A stretch of DNA of 7,501 bases from an uncultured Ruminococcus sp. (GTDB lineage Bacteria; Bacillota; Clostridia; Oscillospirales; Ruminococcaceae): NCBI GenBank assembly GCA_900553335.1, contig USCU01000054.1, forward strand, positions 1-7,501, given 5' to 3'. Numbering within the stretch: position 1 is the first letter of the stretch; every line of letters starts with the position of its first letter. Under the pieces are notes generated by a model that ran no database searches, was not told the origin of the DNA, and worked only from the letters and a program-made list of their open reading frames with translations. This document shows positions 1 to 7,065 of this stretch, one piece after another. The position numbers and the translations under genes are program-made.

Positions 1-2051
1 GAAAAAGTCTGTATAAAAGCAACGCCTTTTTTGCTCCCCCTGCCGGATCTTCCCACAACTTGAGTCAGCAGTGAAAAGGTTTTCTCATAGCTTTGAAATC
101 CGCCTGTATAAAGACTTCTGTCAAGCGATAGAACACCGACAAGCGTAACATTTTCAAAGTCAAGTCCTTTTGCTATCATTTGCGTTCCGAGCATTATATC
201 ATACTCACCCTTTGCAAATGCATCAAAATACTTTTCGTAAGAATATCTCGAAGACGTAGTATCTGCGTCCATTCTTAAAACTCTCGCATTCGGAAACAGC
301 CGCTCGACCTCGTCTTCAACACGCTGGGTTCCGATGCCTGTAGCCTTTAAATGAGTACTGTGACAATGCTCGCATTCGCAAACATTACCTTTTGTATATC
401 CGCAGTAATGACACATAAGGCGATTGTTTTTTTTGTGATATGTCAACGGAATATTGCAATTCGGACACTCTACAGGTGTTCTGCACTCAAGACAGGTTAT
501 ATAAGTGTTAAACCCACGCCTGTTGAGAAGCAAAATCGACTGCTCGTTTCTTTTAAGATTATCTTCTATTGCATCTTTAAGCGATCTTGAAAAAAGCGAG
601 TTATTTCCGTCCTGCACCTCTGTCTGCATATCAACTGTAATAACCCTCGGCAAAGAGGTCTTGTTATATCTTTTAGGAAGCTCAAAAAGATGAAACCTTC
701 CTGACTTTGCATAATAATAGCTTTCAATAGACGGTGTTGCAGAAGCAAGCAAAAGTACAGCGCCGTGATGACCGCACCTCTGAATAGCAACATCTCTCGC
801 ATGATATCTGGGTGAATTTTCGGACTTATATGTATGCTCGCCCTCTTCGTCCATTATAATGATTCCGATGTTGTCAAGCGGTGCAAACACAGCCGAACGT
901 GTTCCGATAACGATTCTCGCATCTCCCGATCTTATCCGTTTAAATTCATCAACCCGCTGTCCCAGCGATAGGTTTGAATGTATAACTGCAACCGTTTCAC
1001 CGAAAAGCGAGCGGAATTTCATTACCGTCTGCGGTGTAAGCGAAATTTCGGGAATAAGCATAAGTGCGGTTTTGCCAGACTTTAATACTTCATGTATCAG
1101 CTTAATAAAAACGCTTGTTTTTCCGCTTCCCGTAACTCCGTATAACAGCGATCCGCAAGGCTTTGACAGCCTGATAAGCTCAAGGATTCCTAAAAACACC
1201 CTTTGCTGATCATCGTTTAAAATAATGCTTTCGGGGTCTATACGATCCGTTTCTTTAAAATTCGGAGTTCTTAAAACCTCAGCTTCATAAATTTCGCATA
1301 TACCGTTTTGTATAAGCCTTTTTATAATAGACTGCGTTACGCCGAGCATATAGCAGATTTCTTTAATTGATGCCGTTTCACACTGCACCAGCAAATCTAT
1401 TATCTGCTGTTGTTTAGGCGTTATTTTACCTCCGACTTCAGCGTCTAAAAAAGCATTAGTCAGCTTGACCATTCGTATGGTTTCATCGCCAACCTTTCTT
1501 TTTAAAACGTCCGCTTCTTCTATTACACCCTTTTCAATAAGAGCTTCCACCAATGCCTTTTTTTCAGGATCTCCGTTATAAGCCATTAAAAGGTCTTTTT
1601 CTCTCTGATTTTCAGCAAGCATAAAAGCATCAAACAAGCTTTGCTCATCTTTTGAAAGCTCAGCATCAATGTGTGCGTTTACAGCCTTGTAATGCGTAGA
1701 AAGATTATAATCATATCCAATAGGCACAATAGTTTTGTAAGCTTCAAAATAAGTGCAGAAGGTATTGTCTTTAAGCCAAAATATAAGCCTGAGCATCTCC
1801 TCATTTACAAGCGGCTGTACGTCAACTACACTTATTATATTTTTAAGCTCCTCACGCATACGGTCGCACTCGTAAAGCCTTGTTATAAAACCAACTCGTT
1901 TACGATTTCCTCTTCCGAACGGAACGATTACCCTTGATCCGGGGAGAGCTTTGCTCGCAAGACTCTGCGGCAAATTATAGCTGTACTCCGTATCAAAGCT
2001 TAAAGCCGTACCCGAAAGTGCTATTTTCGCTACAGTAAATCTTGTCTGCAT
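1..2051 (-). CDS. priA: Primosomal protein N' (replication restart helicase PriA), C-terminus cut off by window edge
   Basis: PriA is a cytoplasmic superfamily 2 DNA helicase that recognises stalled forks and loads the replisome again. I translated the frame by hand from the ATG at 2051: 683 codons without a stop or frameshift, open at the window edge. The N-terminal DNA-binding part contains VIVPFGRGNRKR. The Walker A motif GVTGSGKT is at residues 305-312. The Walker B/DEAH-type motif reads DEEG at 401-404 and is followed by EHTYKSENSPRYHARD. Four CxxC pairs (C520/523, C529/532, C547/550, C560/563) form the two-zinc insertion typical of the family. Late helicase motifs GTQMIAKGLDF (about 622-632) and LTQVVGRSGRG (662-672) follow. 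Family members are usually about 730-800 residues, so roughly 50-120 are missing to the left. An AGGGAG ribosome site lies 8 nt before the ATG. The gene follows rpoZ by 19 nt and is surely the same transcript. Confidence 0.97.
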   Translation of the reverse strand, partial: MQTRFTVAKIALSGTALSFDTEYSYNLPQSLASKALPGSRVIVPFGRGNRKRVGFITRLYECDRMREELKNIISVVDVQPLVNEEMLRLIFWLKDNTFCTYFEAYKTIVPIGYDYNLSTHYKAVNAHIDAELSKDEQSLFDAFMLAENQREKDLLMAYNGDPEKKALVEALIEKGVIEEADVLKRKVGDETIRMVKLTNAFLDAEVGGKITPKQQQIIDLLVQCETASIKEICYMLGVTQSIIKRLIQNGICEIYEAEVLRTPNFKETDRIDPESIILNDDQQRVFLGILELIRLSKPCGSLLYGVTGSGKTSVFIKLIHEVLKSGKTALMLIPEISLTPQTVMKFRSLFGETVAVIHSNLSLGQRVDEFKRIRSGDARIVIGTRSAVFAPLDNIGIIIMDEEGEHTYKSENSPRYHARDVAIQRCGHHGAVLLLASATPSIESYYYAKSGRFHLFELPKRYNKTSLPRVITVDMQTEVQDGNNSLFSRSLKDAIEDNLKRNEQSILLLNRRGFNTYITCLECRTPVECPNCNIPLTYHKKNNRLMCHYCGYTKGNVCECEHCHSTHLKATGIGTQRVEDEVERLFPNARVLRMDADTTSSRYSYEKYFDAFAKGEYDIMLGTQMIAKGLDFENVTLVGVLSLDRSLYTGGFQSYEKTFSLLTQVVGRSGRGSKKGVAFIQTF

Positions 2052-2070
2052 ACTCCTACTCCCTGTTTTT

Positions 2071-2280
2071 TTATCCCTTTACACCCGGATCTTCAATAAG
2101 TCTGTAATCTCCGACAACAAATTCGTCAATAGCAGTCTTAACAGGTTTTTGTTCTAAAACCACTTTATCCGATACTGCCTTATCTGCAATTTCCCTTGCT
2201 CTTTTTGCGACTGCTAAAACCAAAGAATAGTAGCTCTCATCATTCTTTAAAATCTGTGATGCTGATACTGGTTTACTCAT
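2071..2280 (-). CDS. rpoZ: DNA-directed RNA polymerase omega subunit
   Basis: Omega binds the beta' subunit and helps assemble and stabilise RNA polymerase. In Firmicutes it is also linked to (p)ppGpp physiology. The 69-residue product has the family core YYSLVLAVAKRAREI (about residues 17-31) and the later KPVKTAIDEF block (about 46-55), and is a normal length for a Gram-positive omega. The start is the ATG at 2280, with GGAGG nine nt upstream inside the end of gmk. The reading frame overlaps the gmk stop by 8 nt (ATGAGTAA), suggesting translational coupling. The next gene is priA. In B. subtilis, coaBC lies between the two, but here only 19 nt separate them. Confidence 0.95.
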   Translation of the reverse strand: MSKPVSASQILKNDESYYSLVLAVAKRAREIADKAVSDKVVLEQKPVKTAIDEFVVGDYRLIEDPGVKG

Positions 2281-2890
2281 TTTCTAAAACCTCCAAAATT
2301 TTGTTTTCTATTTCATTTTTATGACTCTTTCCTGAAAATCTTGCCGCCATAACACATGCGTCAAAATCCCTCAAAGCGTCTTCTAAATCATCGTTTACTA
2401 TTACATAGTCAAAAAACTTTGCATACGGAATTTCATTTTTCGCCTGTAAAACCCTTTGCTCAACGACTTCTATATCCTCGGTTGCTCTTTTTAAAAGCCT
2501 GCGCCGAAGCTCATTAACCGACGGCGGTAAAATAAAAATCGAAACCGCTTCAGGGATCATTTTAATAACGTTCATAGCGCCCTGAACCTCAATCTCAAGT
2601 ATTACGTCCTTCCCCTCTTCAAGCAAACCTTCAACATATGCCCTCGGTGTTCCGTAACAATTACCGCAAAATTCTGCATATTCCAAAAAAGCGTTCTCAG
2701 AAATCATTTGATCAAATTCCTCACGGGTTTTGAAAAAATAATTTACTCCATCCTTTTCTCCATCTCTTGGTTTCCTTGTCGTTGCCGAAACCGAAAAATT
2801 AAAGCCGTGCTTTTCGATTGAATGCGCCAGAATTGTTCCCTTTCCGCAGCCGGACGGAGCGGTAACTATATATAGCGTTCCTCTACTCAT
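2273..2890 (-). CDS. gmk: Guanylate kinase
   Basis: Gmk transfers phosphate from ATP to GMP (or dGMP) to give GDP, an essential cytoplasmic step in guanine nucleotide supply. At 205 residues it is the standard bacterial length. The P-loop is APSGCGKGT at 11-19; the first glycine of the more common GPSGxGKGT is alanine, a variant I believe is frequent in Clostridia. The GMP-binding region follows: [11 protein letters not shown] at 35-45 (Ser35, Arg39 and Arg42 are the expected ligands), Tyr51 in VNYFF, and [12 protein letters not shown] at 70-81. The lid contains [12 protein letters not shown]. The ATG at 2890 has GGAGGG five nt upstream inside remA and overlaps the remA stop by 8 nt (ATGAGTAG). 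The gene end overlaps rpoZ by 8 nt in the same way, so the three genes are probably translated in a coupled fashion. Confidence 0.97.
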   Translation of the reverse strand: MSRGTLYIVTAPSGCGKGTILAHSIEKHGFNFSVSATTRKPRDGEKDGVNYFFKTREEFDQMISENAFLEYAEFCGNCYGTPRAYVEGLLEEGKDVILEIEVQGAMNVIKMIPEAVSIFILPPSVNELRRRLLKRATEDIEVVEQRVLQAKNEIPYAKFFDYVIVNDDLEDALRDFDACVMAARFSGKSHKNEIENKILEVLENE

Positions 2891-3125
2891 TACTGCCCTC
2901 CGTTCTTTTTATAAGGGTTACTGTTTCTATCCCGGAAAGAACAACATGATCTGAATCCATAACGATTACTGTCCTTGTCTTTCGTCCGTAAGTCGCATCA
3001 ATAAGCGTTCCCTTATCTTTAGCCTCGCTTATAATTCTCTTTATCGGAGCAGAATCCGGAGCAACCATAGCTATCACTCGGTCTGCCGCAACAACGTTTC
3101 CTTGACCAACGTTTAAAAGCTTCAT
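2883..3125 (-). CDS. remA: RemA/DUF370 family DNA-binding regulator
   Basis: In B. subtilis, RemA is a DNA-binding regulator that activates extracellular matrix and osmoprotection genes, and the family is widespread in Firmicutes beside gmk. The 80-residue product matches the family along its length: [20 protein letters not shown] (residues 2-21), then [20 protein letters not shown], then the basic [20 protein letters not shown]. The conserved arginine-rich TYGRxTR segment and the position between yicC and gmk make the call firm. What it regulates in this organism cannot be read from the sequence. The ATG at 3125 has GGAGGG closely upstream, 12 nt separate it from yicC, and its TAG stop overlaps the gmk start. 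A matrix or biofilm role is inferred from Bacillus only. Confidence 0.93.
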   Translation of the reverse strand: MKLLNVGQGNVVAADRVIAMVAPDSAPIKRIISEAKDKGTLIDATYGRKTRTVIVMDSDHVVLSGIETVTLIKRTEGSNE

Positions 3126-3137
3126 TTTGCCCTCCGA

Positions 3138-4016
3138 TTATTCTATATTTTGAATCTGTTCTCTTATCTTTTCAATCTCGCTTTTTAAATCGACAACCAT
3201 TTTTGTAATTTCAAGATCCTGTCCTTTAGAACCTATTGTATTAACTTCACGGTTCATTTCCTGAGTTAAAAAGTCGAGCTTTCTTCCGATCGGTCCATCA
3301 GATTTTAAAAGTGATCTATATTGTGCTATATGGCTTCTAAGCCTTACGGTTTCTTCATCTACCGCTGTTTTCTCAGAAAATACGGCAACCTCCGTCAAAA
3401 CTCTTGAGTCGTCGATATTTCTATCACCGATAAGCTCTTTGATTTTTGAATAAAGCTTTTCTCTGTAAAGCTCAGTAACTATTGGTGAACGCTTTTCAAC
3501 CTCTCCTACAACGTCCTCGATAAAATCAAGACGTGAGGAAATATCCTCATACATTTTTCTGCCCTCTGTTTCACGCATACAAACAAACTTGTCAAGCGCT
3601 TTCGATGCAACCGTTTTAACGTCCTGCCAGATAACCTCTTCGTCCTCTGTCGTTTTCACAACATTAAAAATATCCGGAAGACGCATTATAGAAGAAAGTG
3701 CCAGATCATCTTTCAAATTAAGCTCTCCGCTTACGCTTCTTAGCGCAGATACATAACCGTCAGCAATGGAACGATTTATTTCAATCGCAGCGTCTGTACC
3801 CTCCTGATTGAATATCGAAACGCTTACCTCTATCTTTCCTCTTGAAACTCTTCCGTTCAAAAAGCCTTTTAGCTTCTCGTCCAAATATCCGTATGCTCTC
3901 GGCACACGAGAATTATATTCATAGTAACGGTGATTTACCGATCTGATTTCAACTGAAATCTCCCGATTATTTATAACTTCCTGCATTCTGCCGAAACCTG
4001 TCATGCTTTTAAGCAT
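3138..4016 (-). CDS. yicC: YicC/YloC family endoribonuclease-like protein
   Basis: Members of this family (E. coli YicC, B. subtilis YloC) have been reported to be endoribonucleases acting in RNA turnover; the activity of this copy is inferred. The N-terminus MLKSMTGFGR and the following EIRSVNHRYYEYNSRVPRAY (about residues 22-41) are the hallmark of the YicC N-terminal domain. The C-terminal DUF1732 block contains GRKLDFLTQEMNREVNTIGS and ends in a charged helical segment rich in Lys and Glu. I place the start at the ATG at 4016, giving 292 residues, the normal family length. A TTG six codons upstream (4034) would add MEKREC but lacks a well placed ribosome site, whereas GAGGGA sits 4-5 nt before the ATG. 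It is the first gene of the operon, with a leader of about 70 nt. Confidence 0.93.
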   Translation of the reverse strand: MLKSMTGFGRMQEVINNREISVEIRSVNHRYYEYNSRVPRAYGYLDEKLKGFLNGRVSRGKIEVSVSIFNQEGTDAAIEINRSIADGYVSALRSVSGELNLKDDLALSSIMRLPDIFNVVKTTEDEEVIWQDVKTVASKALDKFVCMRETEGRKMYEDISSRLDFIEDVVGEVEKRSPIVTELYREKLYSKIKELIGDRNIDDSRVLTEVAVFSEKTAVDEETVRLRSHIAQYRSLLKSDGPIGRKLDFLTQEMNREVNTIGSKGQDLEITKMVVDLKSEIEKIREQIQNIE

Positions 4017-4034
4017 ACATTCCCTCTTTTCCAA

Positions 4035-4055
4035 GCGGACAGAAAAATCTTCCGC
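4035..4055 (-). promoter_or_regulatory. Hairpin in the yicC 5' leader
   Basis: On the minus strand GCGGA-AGA pairs with TCT-G-TCCGC: 5 bp plus 3 bp with one bulged G and a TTTT loop. It lies between the predicted transcription start (about 4088) and the ribosome site (4021-4026). It resembles the hairpin before the HAD gene at 4845-4864. It could be a weak attenuator or an mRNA 5' stabiliser, but no long U-run follows, so I do not call it a terminator. Its function is unknown. Confidence 0.45.
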
Positions 4056-4095
4056 CTATTATTCCATATTTAAAAACAATACTGCTGTAAAGAAT

Positions 4096-4124
4096 ATTTT
4101 ACCACATACTATAGAAAAAGGCAA
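4096..4124 (-). promoter_or_regulatory. Promoter of the yicC-remA-gmk-rpoZ-priA operon
   Basis: On the minus strand the -35 is TTGCCT (4124-4119), the spacer is 17 nt, and the -10 is TAAAAT (4101-4096), preceded by TGG, which makes an extended -10 (TGn). The start of transcription should be near 4088, leaving a leader of about 72 nt before the yicC ATG. The -35 box lies inside the 3' arm of the upstream terminator. This is the only convincing sigma-A type promoter in the 154-bp gap. Confidence 0.7.
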
Positions 4125-4143
4125 CGTTTATTAACATTGCCTT
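4115..4143 (-). terminator. Rho-independent terminator of the glmS-HAD unit
   Basis: In the minus-strand RNA, 4143-4133 (AAGGCAAUGUU) pairs with 4128-4118 (AACGUUGCCUU) in an uninterrupted 11-bp stem including one U-G wobble, closed by an AAUA tetraloop. A run of five U ends at 4115, overlapping the last two stem pairs. The wobble becomes an A-C mismatch on the plus strand, which also lacks a U-run, so the terminator acts in one direction. It lies 27 nt after the HAD stop codon. Confidence 0.85.
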
Positions 4144-4170
4144 AACGTAAAATTTACAAATTATATATAT

Positions 4171-4818
4171 TCAAAATATGCTTTTCAGCATTTCCGTCAA
4201 GTTTTCGCAAATAGCGACACTTGGATATTTTTCAAACTCATCTCTTTTAGTTGTTCCTGTCAAAACTCCGCAAAAATCAACACCGGCGTTTCGAGCGGTT
4301 TTTGCATCTATATAGCTGTCGCCTATATAAAGCACTTCTGATTTGTCAACAGAAAAATAGTCTATTGTTTTTAAAAGCCCCTCCGGATCGGGCTTACAAT
4401 TGCTTACGCTCTCAAATCCCGTTATTTTATCAATAACAGCTAAATTGTTTTCCTTTTCAAAGGCTTCCCTTATTCTGTAAGCCTTTTTAGTTGATACTAT
4501 TCCAAGCTTAACTCCTGCATTTTTCAATAGCTGTAAAACACCTATTGCATCGTCAAAAAACGAAGTCATAGGCGTCATAACCTCATCAGCTCTGCTTCTG
4601 TATGTATTTGAAAGCTTTAAAATAAGTTCATCGTTTTTCTCGCCCAAAAAGCTTTCAAAAGCGTCCTCTATGGTAAGTCCTATCGTTCTTTCGATCGTAT
4701 AGTCATCAGGAATATTCACTCCGTGCATATTCATCGCATATTTAAAACAGTCTAAAATTCCCGGTCTTGAATCTGCTAAAGTTAAATCAAAATCAAAAAT
4801 ATAAACTGAATATCTCAT
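4171..4818 (-). CDS. HAD-superfamily (subfamily IA) hydrolase, phosphoglycolate-phosphatase-like
   Basis: This is a predicted cytoplasmic Mg-dependent phosphatase acting on a small phosphorylated metabolite. All four HAD motifs are present: motif I DFDLT at 9-13 (nucleophile Asp9, acid/base Asp11), motif II IVSTK at 107-111 (Thr/Ser110 region), motif III Lys142 in CKPDP, and motif IV GDSYIDAKTA at 166-175 (Asp167 and Asp171). The helical stretch between motifs I and II (about 16-85) is the C1 cap of phosphoglycolate phosphatase and beta-phosphoglucomutase relatives. At 215 residues it is normal for the group. I chose the ATG at 4818, with AGGGAG 8 nt upstream; a GTG at 4827 would add three residues but abuts that ribosome site. 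It follows glmS by 59 nt, which hints at a sugar-phosphate substrate but does not prove it. The substrate is not identifiable, so no gene symbol is given. Confidence 0.9.
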   Translation of the reverse strand: MRYSVYIFDFDLTLADSRPGILDCFKYAMNMHGVNIPDDYTIERTIGLTIEDAFESFLGEKNDELILKLSNTYRSRADEVMTPMTSFFDDAIGVLQLLKNAGVKLGIVSTKKAYRIREAFEKENNLAVIDKITGFESVSNCKPDPEGLLKTIDYFSVDKSEVLYIGDSYIDAKTARNAGVDFCGVLTGTTKRDEFEKYPSVAICENLTEMLKSIF

Positions 4819-4844
4819 CTTTTTCACTCCCTAATAAAATTCAA

Positions 4845-4864
4845 GGGCGGACAAAAATCCGCCC
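4845..4864 (-). terminator. Hairpin between glmS and the HAD gene, probably a leaky terminator
   Basis: On the minus strand a perfect 7-bp GC-rich stem GGGCGGA/TCCGCCC encloses the loop TTTTTG and starts 13 nt after the glmS stop. The downstream tract is TTGAATTTTATT, which is T-rich but interrupted, so termination is likely partial. The HAD ribosome site follows about 15 nt later, and I see no promoter between the hairpin and that gene. The simplest reading is that this hairpin reduces, but does not abolish, HAD expression from the glmS promoter. Confidence 0.65.
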
Positions 4865-4877
4865 AACAATATATTTT

Positions 4878-6701
4878 TTATTCTACCGTAACGCTCTTAG
4901 CCAAATTTCTCGGCTTATCAACGTCGTTTCCTCTTAAAACGGAGGTGTAATACGCAATAAGCTGAAGCGGAACAACTCCCAGCATCGGCATAAGCATATC
5001 GTCTATTGTCGGAAGCTTTACAATATAATCTGCCGCATCCTCGTCAACGCTCATGCATTTATGTGTTACAAGCACAACCTTTGCGCCTCGTGCTTTCACC
5101 TCTTTTATATTGCTTACAGTTTTATCAAAAAGCTCTCTTTGAGTGGCAACCGCTATTACAGGCATAGCGTCTGTCACAAGAGAAATAGTTCCATGCTTAA
5201 GCTCACCCGCTGCATACGATTCAGAATGAATATATGAAATTTCCTTAAGCTTTAAAGAACCCTCCATTGAAAGCGCATAATCAAGTCCTCGTCCTATATA
5301 AAGAAGATTTTCTGAGTTCACAAGCTTTGAAGCGATATAGGAACAGGTGTCCGAAAGCTTAAAAATCTCTTCTATCATATCGGGAATCTTCTGCATAACC
5401 GAAACAAGACGCTTACATTCCTCCGTTGAAATCGTTTTATTTGCGTGAGCCATTTCAAAGGCAAGAAGATAAAATACGGCTATCTGAACCATATATGCCT
5501 TAGTAGATGCAACGGAAATTTCAGGGCCTGCATGAGTATATACAACAATATCAGACTCTCTGGCTATTGAAGAACCTTTTACGTTTACGATACTCATTGT
5601 TGTAGCGCCAACGTTTTTAGCAAGTCTGAGCGCTGCTCTCGTATCGGCAGTTTCGCCCGACTGTGAAACCAAAATCACAAGATCGTCCTTATCCAAAATC
5701 GGATTTCTGTAACGGAATTCAGATGCAACATCCACCGTTACAGGAACTCTTGCAAGACGCTCGATAACATATTTTCCAACCATTCCTGCGTGCATTGCAG
5801 TTCCGCAAGCCACAACAAAGATACGCTTATAACCCTTCAGCATTTCTTCAGTCAGCCCGCACTCTGAAAAGTCAGGCATACCGTTTGAAATTCTAGGCGT
5901 TATGGTCGTTTTTACAGCGTTCGGCTGTTCGTGGATTTCCTTAAGCATAAAATGCTCATATCCGCCTTTAACGGCAGATTCTTCATCAAAGTCAGCCGTT
6001 ATAAGCTCCTTTTCAATTTCATCTCCGTATTTATTCAAAAATTTGATTTCACTTTCCGATAAAACAGCAATCTCGTTCTCATCCAAAAGATAATAATCCT
6101 TTGTATACTTTAAAATTGCCGGAACATCAGACGCTATAAACGATTCGCTCTCACCTTTTCCGACAATAAGCGGAGAATCCTTTCGCGTTGCAAAAATCGT
6201 ATTAGGATAATCCTGAAACAGAATACCCAGCGCATACGAGCCCTCGATATCGTTTATAACATTTTTTATACACTCTACAGGATTATCGCCCTTATAGTAA
6301 TAATCCAGAAGCTTTGCAACTGTTTCAGTATCAGTTTGACTCTCAAAAACATAATCCTTAGACTCTAAAAATTCTTTTATTCTTTTATAATTTTCGATAA
6401 TTCCGTTGTGAACTATAGTTACCCTTGCGTTTCCGTGAGGATGCGAATTTATATCGCTCGGCTCACCGTGAGTCGCCCATCTCGTATGCCCGATTCCGCA
6501 AAATCCGTTAAGCTCCTCTTCTGATCTGATTTTTCCTTTTAGGTCAGCAAGTCTTCCTTTAGTTTTACTTGTTTTTATCTTTCCGTTGTCAAAAACTGCT
6601 ATTCCCGCAGAATCATATCCTCTGTATTCAAGCTTTGACAAAGAGTCAAGCAATATTTTCGTACATTCCTTTTGTCCTACATATCCTACTATTCCACACA
6701 T
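4878..6701 (-). CDS. glmS: Glutamine-fructose-6-phosphate aminotransferase (isomerizing)
   Basis: GlmS makes glucosamine-6-phosphate from fructose-6-phosphate and glutamine, the entry step to UDP-GlcNAc, peptidoglycan and other amino sugars; it acts in the cytoplasm as a dimer. The ATG at 6701 puts the catalytic cysteine at residue 2 (MCGIVGYVG), exposed after Met removal as this family requires. The frame is open for another 35 codons upstream, but that would bury the cysteine, and AAAGGAGGG lies 7 nt before the chosen ATG. The glutaminase domain (about 2-220) shows YRGYDSAG (26-33), HTRWATHG (72-79), NGIIEN (99-104) and TDTE (123-126). Two SIS sugar-isomerase domains follow, with ACGTAMHAG (297-305) and SQSGETADT (345-353). 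The C-terminus carries the conserved PRNLAKSVTVE. The length, 607 residues, is standard. It has its own promoter and lies upstream of the HAD gene. Confidence 0.98.
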   Translation of the reverse strand: MCGIVGYVGQKECTKILLDSLSKLEYRGYDSAGIAVFDNGKIKTSKTKGRLADLKGKIRSEEELNGFCGIGHTRWATHGEPSDINSHPHGNARVTIVHNGIIENYKRIKEFLESKDYVFESQTDTETVAKLLDYYYKGDNPVECIKNVINDIEGSYALGILFQDYPNTIFATRKDSPLIVGKGESESFIASDVPAILKYTKDYYLLDENEIAVLSESEIKFLNKYGDEIEKELITADFDEESAVKGGYEHFMLKEIHEQPNAVKTTITPRISNGMPDFSECGLTEEMLKGYKRIFVVACGTAMHAGMVGKYVIERLARVPVTVDVASEFRYRNPILDKDDLVILVSQSGETADTRAALRLAKNVGATTMSIVNVKGSSIARESDIVVYTHAGPEISVASTKAYMVQIAVFYLLAFEMAHANKTISTEECKRLVSVMQKIPDMIEEIFKLSDTCSYIASKLVNSENLLYIGRGLDYALSMEGSLKLKEISYIHSESYAAGELKHGTISLVTDAMPVIAVATQRELFDKTVSNIKEVKARGAKVVLVTHKCMSVDEDAADYIVKLPTIDDMLMPMLGVVPLQLIAYYTSVLRGNDVDKPRNLAKSVTVE

Positions 6702-6738
6702 TATAAAACCCTCCTTTATCTGTTTTTGGGATACAATC

Positions 6739-6767
6739 ATCATATCATATATCAGACTTAAAATCAA
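6739..6767 (-). promoter_or_regulatory. glmS promoter
   Basis: On the minus strand the -35 is TTGATT (6767-6762), the spacer is 17 nt, and the -10 is TATGAT (6744-6739), preceded by TGA, which makes an extended -10. Transcription should start near 6732, giving a leader of only about 30 nt before the ATG at 6701. This is too short to hold the glmS ribozyme found in many Firmicutes. Confidence 0.7.
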
Positions 6768-6796
6768 GCAAAATAAAAGTTTTCCGATAAGTAAAG

Positions 6797-6838
6797 AAAT
6801 CTGCAATCAGAATGCTAAACGCAGCTTATTGCAGATTT
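6797..6838 (-). terminator. Hairpin terminator after pspC
   Basis: A perfect 10-bp stem pairs AAATCTGCAA (6797-6806) with TTGCAGATTT (6829-6838) around a 22-nt loop that contains a short inner TGC/GCA pair. In the minus direction the 3' arm ends in TTT and continues CTTTAC, a modest U-tract. The hairpin begins 5 nt after the pspC stop. The position fits termination of the pspC transcript just before the glmS promoter, but the GC-poor stem and broken U-run suggest moderate strength. Confidence 0.65.
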
Positions 6839-6843
6839 CATGA

Positions 6844-7035
6844 TCAGTTATCTCTGTAGTTTTTTGTCGGCAGAATGACTGCAGCAATAATATACGCCAA
6901 AATACCTGCTCCTGCGAATCCGAATAAAATGCAGCCGATCCGTATAAGATTTACATCAACATTAAAATATTCCGAAAAACCGTTGCAAACTCCAGCTATA
7001 ATTTTTCCGTCCTGAATTTTATAAAGTGTTTTCAT
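6844..7035 (-). CDS. Small PspC-domain membrane protein
   Basis: PspC-domain proteins sit in the cytoplasmic membrane. In enterobacteria PspC senses envelope stress together with PspB; in Firmicutes short single-domain versions are common and poorly understood. The 63-residue product is almost entirely one PspC domain: LYKIQDGKIIAGVCNGFSEY (residues 4-23, with the typical G-x-x-x-G-V-C-x-G pattern), then FNVDVNLIRI, then a hydrophobic membrane segment at about 33-55 ending in AAVILP. The start is the ATG at 7035, with GGAGGG 8 nt upstream; a GTG at 7044 would abut the ribosome site. It is flanked by its own promoter and terminator, so it is probably monocistronic. No pspA- or liaF-like gene is nearby. 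A stress role is inferred from the family alone. Confidence 0.9.
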   Translation of the reverse strand: MKTLYKIQDGKIIAGVCNGFSEYFNVDVNLIRIGCILFGFAGAGILAYIIAAVILPTKNYRDN

Positions 7036-7065
7036 AACCGTCACCCTCCACTAATTAAAGATAGT

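Noticed and set aside
351..1209. Open frames on both strands inside priA (and similar ones at 1671-1937, 4251-4436, 5902-6093 and 6586-6843)
   Set aside because: They are antisense or out-of-frame shadows of priA, the HAD gene and glmS, whose own frames are intact and fully conserved in motif order.
4160..4165. TATAAT on the minus strand just after the HAD gene, as a second promoter for the yicC operon
   Set aside because: No acceptable -35 at 16-18 nt, and transcripts starting there would run into the terminator at 4115-4143.
6702..6806. N-terminal extension of glmS by 35 codons
   Set aside because: It would bury the catalytic cysteine that must be residue 2, it would start upstream of the predicted promoter, and the strong ribosome site serves the ATG at 6701.
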